Assembly: GCF_021044685.1 (NCBI RefSeq)
Contig: NZ_CP088014.1
Span: 7,922,001 to 7,986,000 of the forward strand
Source: Bradyrhizobium daqingense
GTDB lineage: Bacteria; Pseudomonadota; Alphaproteobacteria; Rhizobiales; Xanthobacteraceae
Length of the DNA: 64,000 nt
Direction of reading: 5' to 3'
Of this stretch, positions 17,550 to 26,196 are shown in pieces. Under the pieces are notes generated by a model. The model saw nothing but the letters and a program-made list of their open reading frames with translations. It did no database searches and was not told where the DNA came from. The translations under genes and the position numbers were made by a program. Numbering within the stretch: the stretch's first letter is position 1; every line of letters begins with the position of its first letter.

Positions 17550-18380
17550 CTAGGCGCCATGCGTCAGGACGATCGGCTCTTTCTCCGAGAAGTGCGTGCG
17601 CGAGCGGGCGAACTTCTTGACGCCCATCGGCTTGCCGAACAGGTAACCCTGGACCTGATCGAAATCCATCTCATGTGCGGCAAGAAAGTCCGCGCGCGTC
17701 TCGCCCCCCTGCGCAATAACCTGCGCGCCGGAGTCGTGTGCGAGCTCGACGATACGCCGGCACACCGTCTGCTTGAGGCGCTGATCCGCGCAACCGGTGA
17801 CGTATTGATGGTCGACCTTCAGCTGGACGAACGGAAAGTTCGGCAATCCCAGCAAGGATGGCCACTTCGCGCCGACATTGTCGATCGAGATGCCGATATT
17901 GTGCAGGCGAACGCGCCGGGCGACATCGATCGCCAGGTCGAGATTGTCGATCACCTCGGCGCTGTCGATCTCGATCAGCAGGCCGGCGAACGCCGCATGA
18001 TCCGGAATCCGGTAGCAAAGCTCGCGCACCGCAGCATCGTCGGCCAGAAACGAGATCGGCAGGTTGATCGAGAGATCGACCGGTCCGATCTGCCCGAGCA
18101 GATAGCGCCAGTCCTCGATCGCGCGCGCGATCACGAACTCGGACAGCGCATGAAAATGCGGATCGCTTTCGTCGGGGATGAAGTAGGCAGGCGGCACGAC
18201 GCCCCATGCGGGATGGCGCATCCGGATCAGCGCCTCGGCGCCGCTCGGAACCAATGTCCGGAGATGAAGTTTCTGCTGATACCACAGCTCGAGCGAGCTG
18301 GCTTTCAGCGCTTCGGGCACATCCACTGCCGGGCTCGGTGCGGGCTCGAGCGGCATCAATGACGCAAGAATCGTCGACAA
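17550..18380 (-). CDS. EAL-domain protein, N-terminally truncated and probably degenerate
   Basis: A 276-residue EAL fold (cyclic-di-GMP phosphodiesterase family). The EAL signature reads AEALIR, the strand-3 region LLIEIDSAEVI, the usual DDFG loop SIDNVG, and the ExGV motif QGGET. Several metal and catalytic residues therefore differ from active enzymes, which suggests a non-catalytic or decayed domain. The displayed start is TTG; in-frame sense codons continue upstream to about 18450 without a convincing start, where phage-like sequence on the other strand begins. An N-terminal sensory or receiver domain was probably lost. Confidence 0.7.
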   Translation of the reverse strand: MSTILASLMPLEPAPSPAVDVPEALKASSLELWYQQKLHLRTLVPSGAEALIRMRHPAWGVVPPAYFIPDESDPHFHALSEFVIARAIEDWRYLLGQIGPVDLSINLPISFLADDAAVRELCYRIPDHAAFAGLLIEIDSAEVIDNLDLAIDVARRVRLHNIGISIDNVGAKWPSLLGLPNFPFVQLKVDHQYVTGCADQRLKQTVCRRIVELAHDSGAQVIAQGGETRADFLAAHEMDFDQVQGYLFGKPMGVKKFARSRTHFSEKEPIVLTHGA

Positions 18381-18630
18381 TTTGTGGAAGGGCTCGCAAC
18401 CGGAGACGGTTGAGATGTATTTGGCGAGCGACTTTGAACACGGCGCCTTGCCGTCTCCTCAATCCCAGCGATGCCGCCCTTCACCTTCTCGAAGGCGGCC
18501 GTGAAACAATCACCCCACTGGTGACGAGCGCCTTCATCGCGGTCGATACTGCGGTGAGCGCGGTCCCCAGGAAGCCGCGGCTGCATCGACGGACAAGGCA
18601 TCGAAGACTCAGAAGGATTTCAACTTTTCG

Positions 18631-19437
18631 GTGATGGGCGGAAAAAACGTGGTCGATCAGTTCATTGCATCGCAAAGCAAGTCGCCGGAGGGAATGAAGG
18701 CCGAGGTGGCAACCTATGGACTGCTTCCCGGCGCAATGGAGGCGATGAAGCTGCAATTGCAAACGGAGTCGATCGCGCGGGCGAACAACACCGCGATCAC
18801 CGCCGCGCAGCAGGTGCAGCTCGACCTGCTGAAGCAGAAGACTTCGGAATACGCCATGACGCTGGCCGGGCTCCAGACGATCCAAGCGAACTTGACTCCC
18901 TCTGAGAGTTACCTACAGGAGCCTAAGATCCAAGCGCAATTCAACGCCAATACGATCAGTGCGCAGCAATTCCTGGATGCGCAACAAAGGCTAGCGGAGA
19001 ACGCCCAATCGACGTGGAACACCGCCGGCGCCTCCATGGCGGGCGAATTTGCACAACTCTCGCAGGAATTCGGCAAGCACAGCATGGCTATGGCGACGGC
19101 GGCTAAAGCGTTCGGCATTGTCGAGGCAAGGATCAACACTTACACCGCCTTCACGAAGGCGTTGGCATCGGCCGTGCCGCCATTCAATGATGCGTTGGCT
19201 GCGGGCGTGCTCGCTGCCGGTATGGCCAAGGTCGCCGCGATCAGCTCTATGTCGACACCTAGCTTTAGCACCGGCGGCTTCGTCTCCGGCGCTGGGACAA
19301 GCGTCTCGGACAGCATTCCCGCAATGCTTTCCAATGGCGAATTCGTTGTGAATGCCGAAGCTACGCAACGCAACAGGCGGGAAATCGCCCAGCAAAGCGG
19401 TTCTCGTCAGTTTCATGCGCGTTTCGCGGGATCGTGA
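18631..19437 (+). CDS. Phage tail tape-measure protein, C-terminal fragment
   Basis: A 268-residue frame, helical and Ala/Gln-rich, ending with the typical tape-measure tail GGFVSGAGTSVSDSIPAMLS followed by NGEFVVN. The start is internal to a once longer protein; a related register is visible back to about 18490 (TPLVTSAFIAVDTAVSAVP). The 3' end runs into the left end of the IS21 element at about 19420, so the last few residues are not native. It is evidence of a former prophage. Confidence 0.7.
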   Translation: MMGGKNVVDQFIASQSKSPEGMKAEVATYGLLPGAMEAMKLQLQTESIARANNTAITAAQQVQLDLLKQKTSEYAMTLAGLQTIQANLTPSESYLQEPKIQAQFNANTISAQQFLDAQQRLAENAQSTWNTAGASMAGEFAQLSQEFGKHSMAMATAAKAFGIVEARINTYTAFTKALASAVPPFNDALAAGVLAAGMAKVAAISSMSTPSFSTGGFVSGAGTSVSDSIPAMLSNGEFVVNAEATQRNRREIAQQSGSRQFHARFAGS

Positions 19438-19565
19438 GCGCGGATTTCAGGGGATCGTGAGCAACGATTTCGCGGGATCGTGAGCAAGGCTTTCGGAGCC
19501 TTGCAGCGCTTCGGCCGACAACTCAACCGGCTTAGGGATGACCTCGTGGTTAACGAGGAAGTCCA

Positions 19566-20945
19566 ATGCCTACCCAGAGATTGTCGATGCGCCGGATCAA
19601 GGAAGTCCTTCGGTTAAAACATTTTCAAGGCCTGCCAGAGCGGGCCATCGCGCGGAGCGTGGGCGTCAGCAACGGCGTTGTGCACAGCTACCTGAGCCGC
19701 GCCCGCTCTGCTGGGTTGAGCTGGCCGCTTCCGGAGGGAATGACCGATGAAGACCTGGAGCTTTTGCTTTTCCCGGCCCCACGACCAGCGTCTCAGAGCC
19801 CGCAGCGGCCGGTGCCCGACTGGAGCTACATCGATAAAGAGCTCCGCCGGCGCAACGTAACCCGTCGCCTGCTCTGGGAGGAGTATCGCGCCGTTAATCC
19901 CGACGGTTTCGGGTACACGTGGTTCTGCACTACCTACGAGGCCTGGAAGGGGCGGGTCCGACCTTCGATGCGGCAGATTCATCTGGGCGGCGAGAAGGTG
20001 TTCGTGGATTTCGCCGGCGACACCATCGACATCGTCGATCCCCTGACCGGGGAAGTGCAGCCGATGAAGCTGTTCGTCGCGGCGATGGGCGCTTCGAACT
20101 ACACCTACGCCGAGGCCTGCCCCAGCGAGAGCTTGGCCGACTGGATCCGGGCCCACGTCAACTTGTTCACGTTTTTGAGCGGAACGCCGACGTTCGTGGT
20201 CTGCGACAACCTCAAAGCCGCCGTCAGCAACCCCGACCGCTACGATCCCGGCCTCAATCGCACTTATGCCGAGATGGCGAGCCATTACGGCACCGCCATT
20301 CTCGCCGCACGGCCGCGGCGCCCAAAAGACAAGGCGAAGGTCGAGGTCGCGGTGCAAATCGCCCAGCGCTGGATTCTGGCCCGGCTGCGCAATCAGCGCT
20401 TCTTTTCCCGGGCCGAGCTCAACGCCGGCATCAAGACACTCGTCGACGAACTCAATGCTCGTCAAATGCGTGGCTTCGGCTCAAGCCGCGCCGAACTGTT
20501 TGCCGAACTCGACAAACCCAAGCTAACCCCGCTGCCAGATCAGCCTTATGCCTTCGCACGCTGGAAGCGCTGCCGCCTCGCTCCCGATTATCATGTCGAG
20601 GTCGACGGCCATTGGTACTCCGCGCCGTATCGTCTGATTGGCGAGCTGGTCGATGCCCGTATCGACGATCGGACGGTCGAGATCTTCCACAAGGGCCAGC
20701 GGATCGCCAGCCATGCCCGCGCGCCCAACCGACGCGGACACACCACCATCGCCGACCACATGCCCAGCGCCCATCGCCGCTACGGCGAATGGACCCCCGC
20801 CGCGGTGATCGCCGCCGGCGAGCGGATCGGTCCTTCGACAGCAGCGTTTTTCCAGGCCGCGATCGACGCCCGGCCCCATCCAGAACAAGGCTTTCGAACC
20901 TGCCTTGGCATTCTGGCGCTCGTCAAAAGCTACGGCGCCGACTGA
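19566..20945 (+). CDS. istA: IS21 transposase IstA
   Basis: A 459-residue protein. An N-terminal helix-turn-helix (RIKEVLRLKHFQGLPERAIA) is followed by an rve integrase core with VFVDFAGDTI (first Asp), VVCDNLKAAV (second Asp) and PKDKAKVEVAV (Glu). A C-terminal Mu-type beta barrel follows (YHVEVDGHWYSAPYRL). Length and order are normal, so it is probably functional. Confidence 0.93.
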   Translation: MPTQRLSMRRIKEVLRLKHFQGLPERAIARSVGVSNGVVHSYLSRARSAGLSWPLPEGMTDEDLELLLFPAPRPASQSPQRPVPDWSYIDKELRRRNVTRRLLWEEYRAVNPDGFGYTWFCTTYEAWKGRVRPSMRQIHLGGEKVFVDFAGDTIDIVDPLTGEVQPMKLFVAAMGASNYTYAEACPSESLADWIRAHVNLFTFLSGTPTFVVCDNLKAAVSNPDRYDPGLNRTYAEMASHYGTAILAARPRRPKDKAKVEVAVQIAQRWILARLRNQRFFSRAELNAGIKTLVDELNARQMRGFGSSRAELFAELDKPKLTPLPDQPYAFARWKRCRLAPDYHVEVDGHWYSAPYRLIGELVDARIDDRTVEIFHKGQRIASHARAPNRRGHTTIADHMPSAHRRYGEWTPAAVIAAGERIGPSTAAFFQAAIDARPHPEQGFRTCLGILALVKSYGAD

Positions 20946-20950
20946 CCGGA

Positions 20951-21682
20951 ATGGCCAAGGCCTTCGAGGAGCAGCGCCGATCGCCCGATCTCGAAGCCCT
21001 GCCGTTCGAAGATCGCATCGGCCTGTTGGTCGACCGCGAAGCCGCCGAACGCGACACCAGGCGGCTCACCACGCGCCTCAAGATCGCCGCACTGCGCCAG
21101 ACTGCTTGCGTCGAGGACGTCGATCTGCGCACCCCGCGGGGCATCGACCGCGCCGTTTTCGCCAAACTCGTCGAAGGTCGCTGGATCGATCGCCACGAGA
21201 ATTTGCTCGTCACCGGGGCAACCGGCCTGGGCAAAAGTTGGTTAGCCTGCGCGCTCGGCCACAAGGCCTGCCGCGACAACCGATCAGTCCTCTATCATCG
21301 CGTTCCAAGGCTGTTCGAGGCGCTCGCGCTCGCGCGCGGAGACGGACGCTACGCCCGACTCCTCAAAAGCCTCGGCCGCGCTCAGCTTCTGATTTTGGAT
21401 GATTGGGGACTATCGGTGCTCACCGCCGCGGAACGCCGCGATCTGCTCGAAATCCTCGAGGACCGACATGGCCGCGCATCCACCATCGTCACAAGTCAGC
21501 TCCCCGTGGACACCTGGCATGGAGCCATTGGGGACCCCACGGTCGCCGACGCCATTCTCGATCGCCTCGTCCACAACGCCCACCGCCTCCAGCTCACCGG
21601 AGAAAGCATGCGAAAACGCAGCGCCAAAACCATCACCCTTGACGGCAACCAGAACACTGACTCTATCTCCCATCGGCCGTAG
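20951..21682 (+). CDS. istB: IS21 helper ATPase IstB
   Basis: A 243-residue DnaC/DnaA-like AAA+ protein. The Walker A variant reads GATGLGKSW and Walker B LLILDDWG. It starts at ATG 20951, 5 nt after the istA stop, which is the usual IS21 arrangement. IstB assembles with IstA and controls target choice. The frame is complete. Confidence 0.92.
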   Translation: MAKAFEEQRRSPDLEALPFEDRIGLLVDREAAERDTRRLTTRLKIAALRQTACVEDVDLRTPRGIDRAVFAKLVEGRWIDRHENLLVTGATGLGKSWLACALGHKACRDNRSVLYHRVPRLFEALALARGDGRYARLLKSLGRAQLLILDDWGLSVLTAAERRDLLEILEDRHGRASTIVTSQLPVDTWHGAIGDPTVADAILDRLVHNAHRLQLTGESMRKRSAKTITLDGNQNTDSISHRP

Positions 21683-21769
21683 CGGGCTGCTCACGATCGT
21701 CTGAATTCAGTGCTCACGATCGCGCGAAATCGATGCACACGATCCGTGAAATCCGCAGTCTGCAGCAGT

Positions 21770-22330
21770 GTTGCGATGGTCGCCCAGGTTCGTCCGCCGC
21801 CGTCGCTGCCCGCGAACAGGCTATTCTTTCTTGTAATTGTCTGCGGTCTGATGGCGCGCTCGACGATGTTGGAGTCGAGCTCGATGCGGCCGTCGAGCAG
21901 GAAGCGTTCGAAGATGGCACGGCGCGAGACAGCATAGCGGATCGCCTCGGCCAGTTTGATTTGCCGGAGATCCGCCGCAAGGTCTGCTGCCAGAGATCGA
22001 AGAGATCTGCGACGACAGCCGCGGAGGCTTGCTGGCGCGCGGCAACGCGGGCGTCGGGGCTTTGACCGCGCACGGTCTTCTCGACCTGCCAGAGCTTCGC
22101 CATCCGCTCGAGCGTCGCCGTTGCCACTTCCGAGCTCCCTGCAACATGCAGCTCATAGAACTTGCGCCGGCTGTGTGACCAGCAGCCGGCCAACGTGATG
22201 CCATCATCGCCGCGATCGGATCGCGCGAGCTTGTTATAGGCGGCGTAGCCATCCACTTGGAGGATGCCGCGATAGCCATTGAGATGCCGGACGGCGCATT
22301 CGCCGGCGCGGCTAGGTGAACTCGCCTTGC
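21770..22330 (-). pseudogene. IS66-family TnpC transposase fragment, frameshifted
   Basis: The translation reads HLNGYRGILQVDGYAAYNKL and then LAGCWSHSRRKFYELH, the catalytic core of IS66 TnpC. Further on, sequence typical of its C-terminus appears in another frame. The N-terminal half is missing and the right end is cut by the IS21 element. Confidence 0.75.
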
Positions 22331-22363
22331 TGGTCCTAGGCGCTACAGCGAAATCTGGCCATC

Positions 22364-22890
22364 TTAGCGCTCCTGCTGCGGCGAGGGCGGCGGCACCTCG
22401 GTCAAAGTGTCGGCGTCGCGGTCGTAAGCGCGTAGTAAACGCTGGCCTGGCCTCGCCGGCGGCGCAGCCGGCGGACGTTGTCGAAGCCCTGCCCCAAGTG
22501 GGGCGGCACTGGATCGCCGGCCGCGTGCTCTGCGCAGCGGGTTTCGAGCCACCCTTTGTTGGCATGCAGCCGGCCTTCCGCGCCGCAAATCTCGCAGGTG
22601 CAGGCGGAGCGGGCGACGGCCAGGTCAACTGCATGGCCGATCGCGGACTCGGTGGACTTCGAGGCTTCGGTGTCCCAGTCGACGAGCAGGATGCCCATCT
22701 TCTGCTTGATGCGGACGAATTCGAAGGTCTCGCCGTCGCGGAGCGCGACTTCGATCCTGCGACAGAGCCGGACCAGGATATCCTGCCACCCTCGCTCGCA
22801 GTGCGGGTAGCCGAACGAGCGACTAGGCTCCTCGGCCGTCGTGAGGAACAGACGCGGGTGCCACAGCATGAGGTCGCGGCGCCAATCCAT
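22364..22890 (-). pseudogene. Conserved hypothetical with a CxxC-type zinc motif, frameshifted near its end
   Basis: From ATG 22890 the frame reads MDWRRDLMLWHPRLFL, then a helical part (FVRIKQKMGILLVDWD) and a cysteine motif CTCEICGAEGRL with a later CAEH, which looks like a small zinc ribbon. The C-terminal tail YDRDADTLTEVPPPS appears in the neighbouring register, so one frameshift lies near 22430. Proteins of this type occur as conserved hypotheticals in Bradyrhizobium; no function is known to me. Confidence 0.5.
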
Positions 22891-23386
22891 GTCATTACTT
22901 CCCCATCTCATTACTCCCGACCTCCAGGCTGGAGGGGCGATATCGACAAGAACATCGTTCGCGCGATCGTACCGCCTGCAGGTGACCTTATGACCGACGA
23001 CGCGCTGCAGAATGCAGATGTTCTCCAGCCCCGGACACCTCTCGACGGCCGTGCCCTGGGCATGAGTCTCGCAGCGGATGCCATCCCCCTCCGAGCTCGA
23101 TCTCGATGGTGAGGTCCGCAGCAGGTGAGCGCGCGCGGAGAATCGCGATGCACATGGCGCAGATGGGCGCGGGCCGCGCCGATACGCCGGTGGAGGGGGC
23201 GCCGCTCGATCGAGTTCGACCCGCGTGACCTCGGGATACTCGAGCCCATCACGGAGGCGGCCGCCAGCTACTAACTCGAGCTCTCGGCTCTGGAATAACA
23301 TCGGCCTGCCCGCACTTCGTGCTCCCGGTGCCGCTGTCCCGATGGTCGCACCATACTCCACGATGTAGAACACCGCAGCGGGAACG
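22891..23386. other. Unassigned stretch with a repeat also found near 41,080
   Basis: A minus-strand frame continues upstream of 22890 but has no recognisable content. The motif GCCTGCCCGCACTT followed by CGTGCTCCCGGTGCC at 23304-23332 recurs near 41077-41107, next to an IS110-type transposase. It is probably an IS end left behind. Confidence 0.4.
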
Positions 23387-23610
23387 TTGGCACCGAGACA
23401 TCTCACCAATTTGCTCGATCGCCTCAACGAGGAGATCAGGCGGCGAACCTATGTCGTGCGAATCCTCCCCAATGCCGAGAGCTGTTTAAGGCTGGTACGG
23501 GCGCTGACCGTCGAGCGCCATGAGGCCTGGCTCGAGGACCATCGCCATCTAAACATGGATCTGCCGAAGGAGCACAAGGAGGCGCTACGCCGGCGGCCTG
23601 ACGATGCTCA
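23387..23610 (+). mobile_element. IS256-family transposase, C-terminal remnant
   Basis: The frame reads LLDRLNEEIRRRTYVVRI, then NAESCLRLVRALTVERHEAW, which is the C-terminal end of IS256 (mutator-type) transposases including the last catalytic-domain Glu. Only about 70 codons remain. Confidence 0.75.
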
Positions 23611-23855
23611 GGCCCACCAAGGGGATGCACGCCCCCCTCTCCGCCGCCGTCGCTCGCCAGGGCTACGCTTTTGCGCAAGCGAGCGACGGCGGCTCCGAGG
23701 GGATGGCTCGGCCGGATCCCATAATCGATTTTGCTGAACTTGACGCACAGAACTGCCGATCCGGGCCGTCGTCGTGGTGCGGCTGCCGCTGATCGTAAGC
23801 GAGCCGAACGCCTTTCGTCTGCGGCCTGAACGTCTTTATTGTCTCCACGGCAAGC

Positions 23856-23882
23856 GGCCCCGTGGGCCGCTTTTCGTTTTGT
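23856..23882 (+). terminator. Rho-independent terminator-like hairpin
   Basis: AAGCGGCCC, a 3-base loop and GGGCCGCTT form a 9-bp perfect stem followed by TTCGTTTT. It lies just before the hairpin-repeat cluster on the plus strand. Confidence 0.5.
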
Positions 23883-23940
23883 GAATGGGCGCGCAGTCTC
23901 GTCAGCTTTCAGTAAGCTAGTCCCAATAATTGGTTGTTGG

Positions 23941-24012
23941 GTTTAGCGGGGGTGGCACGGACATTGCTGTGGTTTCCAGAGCAGTGGGGTGGAGTGTCAC
24001 CTTCCGCTAAAC
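23941..24012 (+). repeat. Hairpin-repeat family, divergent member
   Basis: GTTTAGCGG at 23941-23949 pairs with CCGCTAAAC at 24004-24012. A second helix, GGTGGCAC with GTGTCACC, and an inner helix, ATTGCT with AGCAGT, complete a long stem. The outer helix is the same as in the members at 24191 and 26105, but the internal-loop motif is only partly kept. Confidence 0.45.
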
Positions 24013-24106
24013 TCACCAGCAGTGCGGATGCGCCAGGTGCTTCAACTCAGCCCCCCTGGTCGGTCGGCACCGTGTCGCGCCCACTGCTTCTAAATCACGG
24101 GCCATT

Positions 24107-24271
24107 CCCGGTTCTGTAAGTTACGCTCGTTCTGCGAGCGATGACCTCCCGGTCAGCTTCTTCCGCTGCTTTGAGGCTGGCCGTGTGGGGGTTAGCGGCG
24201 CGTGGCAGGGACAGCGCTTCCCCTGTGTATGCGTGGGGGTTACTTGAGCGCCGAGTCACGTGACCGCTAAC
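24107..24271 (+). repeat. Hairpin-repeat family, full-length member 1
   Basis: The leader CCCGGTTCTGTAAGTT, a conserved block GTCAGCTTCTTCCGCTGCTT at 24152-24171 and GAGGCTGG precede a hairpin. Its outer stem is GTTAGCGG (24191-24198) with CCGCTAAC (24264-24271). An internal loop follows with AGGGACA on the 5' side and CGAGT on the 3' side, then an inner stem GCGCT/AGCGC. It has no coding capacity. Confidence 0.55.
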
Positions 24272-24273
24272 TA

Positions 24274-24349
24274 TCGGCAGTGCGGGCGGGGCAGGGACAG
24301 CGTCCGCTCCGGCGCAACCGAACGGCGCCGAGTCTCACCCGCACTGCCT
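24274..24349 (+). repeat. Hairpin-repeat family, hairpin-only member
   Basis: The outer stem is GGCAGTGCGGG (24275-24285) with CCCGCACTGCC (24338-24348). Its outer helix sequence differs from the other copies, yet the internal loop AGGGACAGCG opposite GCGCCGAGTC is preserved. Stem changes that keep pairing around a conserved loop suggest selection on RNA structure. Confidence 0.5.
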
Positions 24350-24389
24350 GCGATCTGAGGCTGATCCCCGAGCCCCGCGAGGCTGCAAC

Positions 24390-24534
24390 CCCGGTTCTGG
24401 TAGTTGTGCCACGGCTTTTTGCGATGAATGTATCCCACCGTCAGCTTCTTCCGCTGTTTGAGGCTGGCGCGTGGTAGGGAGAGCGCTTTTTCTCCAAGCG
24501 GGCGCCGAGCCACGTGGCCGCTAACGTTCCCGCT
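24390..24534 (+). repeat. Hairpin-repeat family, full-length member 2
   Basis: It has the same leader (CCCCGGTTCTGGTAGTTGTG) and block (GTCAGCTTCTTCCGCTGTTT) as member 1. The hairpin is GGCGCGTGG, TAGGGAGA, GCGC and their partners GCGC, CGAG, CCACGTGGCC. The 5' loop carries one change (GAGA for GACA). Confidence 0.5.
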
Positions 24535-24547
24535 GTTTAGGTCGCGG

Positions 24548-24763
24548 CTACCACCTTGAGCGGCCTGTCGACCCGGGACCGGTATGATCCTTTAGGCCAT
24601 CGATCACCTTGAGCGCCACTTCGAGTTCATCTCGAAGATGCTTCGTAATCCGCAGTCCGCTCGCAAGCTCCTCGCGGCTGATTTCCGCGCCGTGGGCGAC
24701 TTTTTGTTCTAGGTCGCGTATAGCGTGGTCGATCTTGTGCAGCGAGAACGTGCCAAGCATCAT
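24548..24763 (-). CDS. Small hypothetical protein, 71 residues
   Basis: A charged helical protein beginning MMLGTFSLHKIDHAIRDLEQ, with a good coding look (helix-forming heptads) and a Gly/Ser/Arg tail. No family is recognised. It lies between the hairpin-repeat cluster and a second hypothetical gene on the same strand. Confidence 0.45.
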   Translation of the reverse strand: MMLGTFSLHKIDHAIRDLEQKVAHGAEISREELASGLRITKHLRDELEVALKVIDGLKDHTGPGSTGRSRW

Positions 24764-24779
24764 TTGGCTCCGTCCACGA

Positions 24780-25319
24780 TTAAGGGTCGGTCATCCGGCC
24801 GCGCGGGTAGGACCCACAACGTAAAAATGCGTCCACTACATGGTTGAGTAAAGCGGGTGGCGTTGGGGGAAAATCTTTTCCCATCTCGCGTCTGAGCGCC
24901 TCGAATTCGGCTAAGGTCGAAAGAGGGCACTCCGCCACCGCGTCCATTTTTGAGCAGATAACTTCAACCCGGAATCGCCGAGCGGCCAGCTGCTCTTCAG
25001 TTCGCTGTGGCCCGTAGGTGTCTTCTGCCGGGGTATGGCTTGGCCTACGGGCGTAGTCCGTGAATGCTTGGATTGCCGCCCCCACATCGGTCCTAGGCAC
25101 GGCGGTTACTCCTATGAGCGGAGCCAGCTCGAACAGTTGCGGGCCGAGCGCTTCAATATGACATGCACGCGGGGCGCGGCACCCCACCGGTACTGGTAGG
25201 TGCTCTCCAGTTCTTCTCCACCATACAATGGTAGCACCTTGGGGAATTTGAACCTCTCGGGCGTAAAGGTGGCCAGCCCCTGTCTTCGAGGACGGGCTGG
25301 CTACCATCGCTTGCGACAC
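24780..25319 (-). CDS. Hypothetical protein, 179 residues
   Basis: The frame is complete and ends 16 nt before the next small gene on the same strand, so they may be co-transcribed. The middle and C-terminal parts (AAIQAFTDYARR, then LSTLAEFEALRREMGKDFPP) look like real protein; the first 30 residues look less so, and the true start may be internal. No motif or family is recognised. Confidence 0.4.
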   Translation of the reverse strand: MSQAMVASPSSKTGAGHLYAREVQIPQGATIVWWRRTGEHLPVPVGCRAPRACHIEALGPQLFELAPLIGVTAVPRTDVGAAIQAFTDYARRPSHTPAEDTYGPQRTEEQLAARRFRVEVICSKMDAVAECPLSTLAEFEALRREMGKDFPPTPPALLNHVVDAFLRCGSYPRGRMTDP

Positions 25320-25435
25320 CGTTTGGGCGACCCCGCACCCGGACTCGTCGCCCTAAGCCGGTTCCAGCATCTTGATCTCGCTGACATCAACTTCGCGTCG
25401 GCGTGCCACGCATCGGGGGCTGCCTGCAAACGAAG

Positions 25436-25658
25436 CTAGATGGCCGGGCCGTTGCCGACCGGCTTTCCAATCCGGGCGGCCACGTTCGGACTGACCGGCT
25501 TCTTCTCCGCGAGGATGTCGTGCAGATGCTGCCTGGAATCCCAGCGCTTCTGCAATCTCGGTCTTAGACTTCCTGATGTACTGTAGAATTTCATCAAGGA
25601 CGGCGCCCGGATGAGACGGGCAGCGGTTAGGATCGCGCTTAGCCTTCTGCTCTGCCAT
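25436..25658 (-). pseudogene. higA: HigA-type antitoxin, inactivated
   Basis: From ATG 25658 it reads MAEQKAKRDPNRCPSHPGAV, then LDEILQYIRKSKTEIAEALG, the XRE-like helix-turn-helix of HigA/VapI antitoxins. The register breaks near 25540; the rest (QHLHDILAEKKPVSPNVAAR) is in the next frame and ends GNGPAI-stop, where a Trp codon is expected (TGG changed to TAG). Two lesions make it a clear pseudogene. Its partner is the upstream HigB remnant. Confidence 0.7.
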
Positions 25659-25709
25659 TGATGCTCTCCAGCATGTCGGAGCCCTCATGGCTTATTCGGT
25701 ATTCTGCGT

Positions 25710-26009
25710 TCAGTGGTACTGGTCAAAGTCAACCTTGAATGCATCGCTTCCTTCAAACTCGAATGTGATGCACCACGGGCCATTGATGTGAATCGTGTAG
25801 CGCACGGACTTTCCGGCCAGCTTGTGGAAATCGTTGCCTGTCAGCTTCAGTTCGGAACTGTTGACGGCTTCGTTGAGCGTATCGAGACGAACTCCTATAG
25901 CGCGACAATCAGGATGAGAGCGCGATGCGCTTGTGCATTCTCTTGTCGACGCAGCCGGTTCGCCGCTAGTGGCGCGGCCATACTGCCTAAGATCACAACT
26001 GATCGCCAA
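25710..26009 (-). pseudogene. higB: HigB-type toxin remnant
   Basis: The last 60 residues read LDTLNEAVNSSELKLTGNDF, then YTIHINGPWCITFEFEG and VDFDQYH, the C-terminal core of HigB/RelE-type mRNA interferases. The first 40 residues do not resemble HigB, so the 5' end is replaced or frameshifted. It stands upstream of the broken higA in the usual toxin-first order. Confidence 0.6.
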
Positions 26010-26025
26010 GCGCTGGCTACGACCA

Positions 26026-26176
26026 ATCCTGGTAGTTGTGATAGGGGCGTTCGCCGAATATGCATCCCGGTTAGCTTCTTCCGCTGCTTGGGCTGACCAT
26101 GGTGAAGTTAGCGGTGAGTGGTAGGGACAGCGCTTCCTCGGTTCACGTCAAAGCGCCGAGTCACGTGCAGCTATCT
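26026..26176 (+). repeat. Hairpin-repeat family, full-length member 3
   Basis: It has the leader CAATCCTGGTAGTTGTG, the block GTTAGCTTCTTCCGCTGCTT at 26072-26091, and a hairpin with outer arms GTTAGCGG (26105) and GCTATC, loop arms AGGGACA and CGAGT, and inner stem GCGCTT/AAGCGC. It lies 1.5 kb from the other copies, on the same strand, with a broken HigBA pair between. Confidence 0.5.
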
Positions 26177-26196
26177 ACTGTGGGTCCGAATGGGCG

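Larger units (their letters stand above)
19424..21765 (+). mobile_element. IS21-family insertion sequence
   Basis: The left end has repeated units of GGGATCGTGAGC (19424-19500). The right end has the inverted units GCTCACGATC (three within 21690-21750). Multiple terminal repeats of this kind are typical of IS21. Between them lie istA and istB in the standard order. The element separates a tape-measure fragment from an IS66 fragment. Exact outer ends and target duplication were not resolved. Confidence 0.85.

Noticed and set aside
23899..23925. Possible tts box before the hairpin-repeat cluster
   Set aside because: Only GTCAGCTT and AAGCTA match; the TCGA centre and the CCTA half are missing, and no coding gene follows.
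23941..24534. Group of rho-independent terminators
   Set aside because: The hairpins have long imperfect stems with conserved internal loops and no T-tract after the outer stem.
24107..26176. CRISPR array interpretation of the repeated hairpins
   Set aside because: The units are 75-165 nt, irregularly spaced and structured, with no short direct repeats or uniform spacers and no cas genes.
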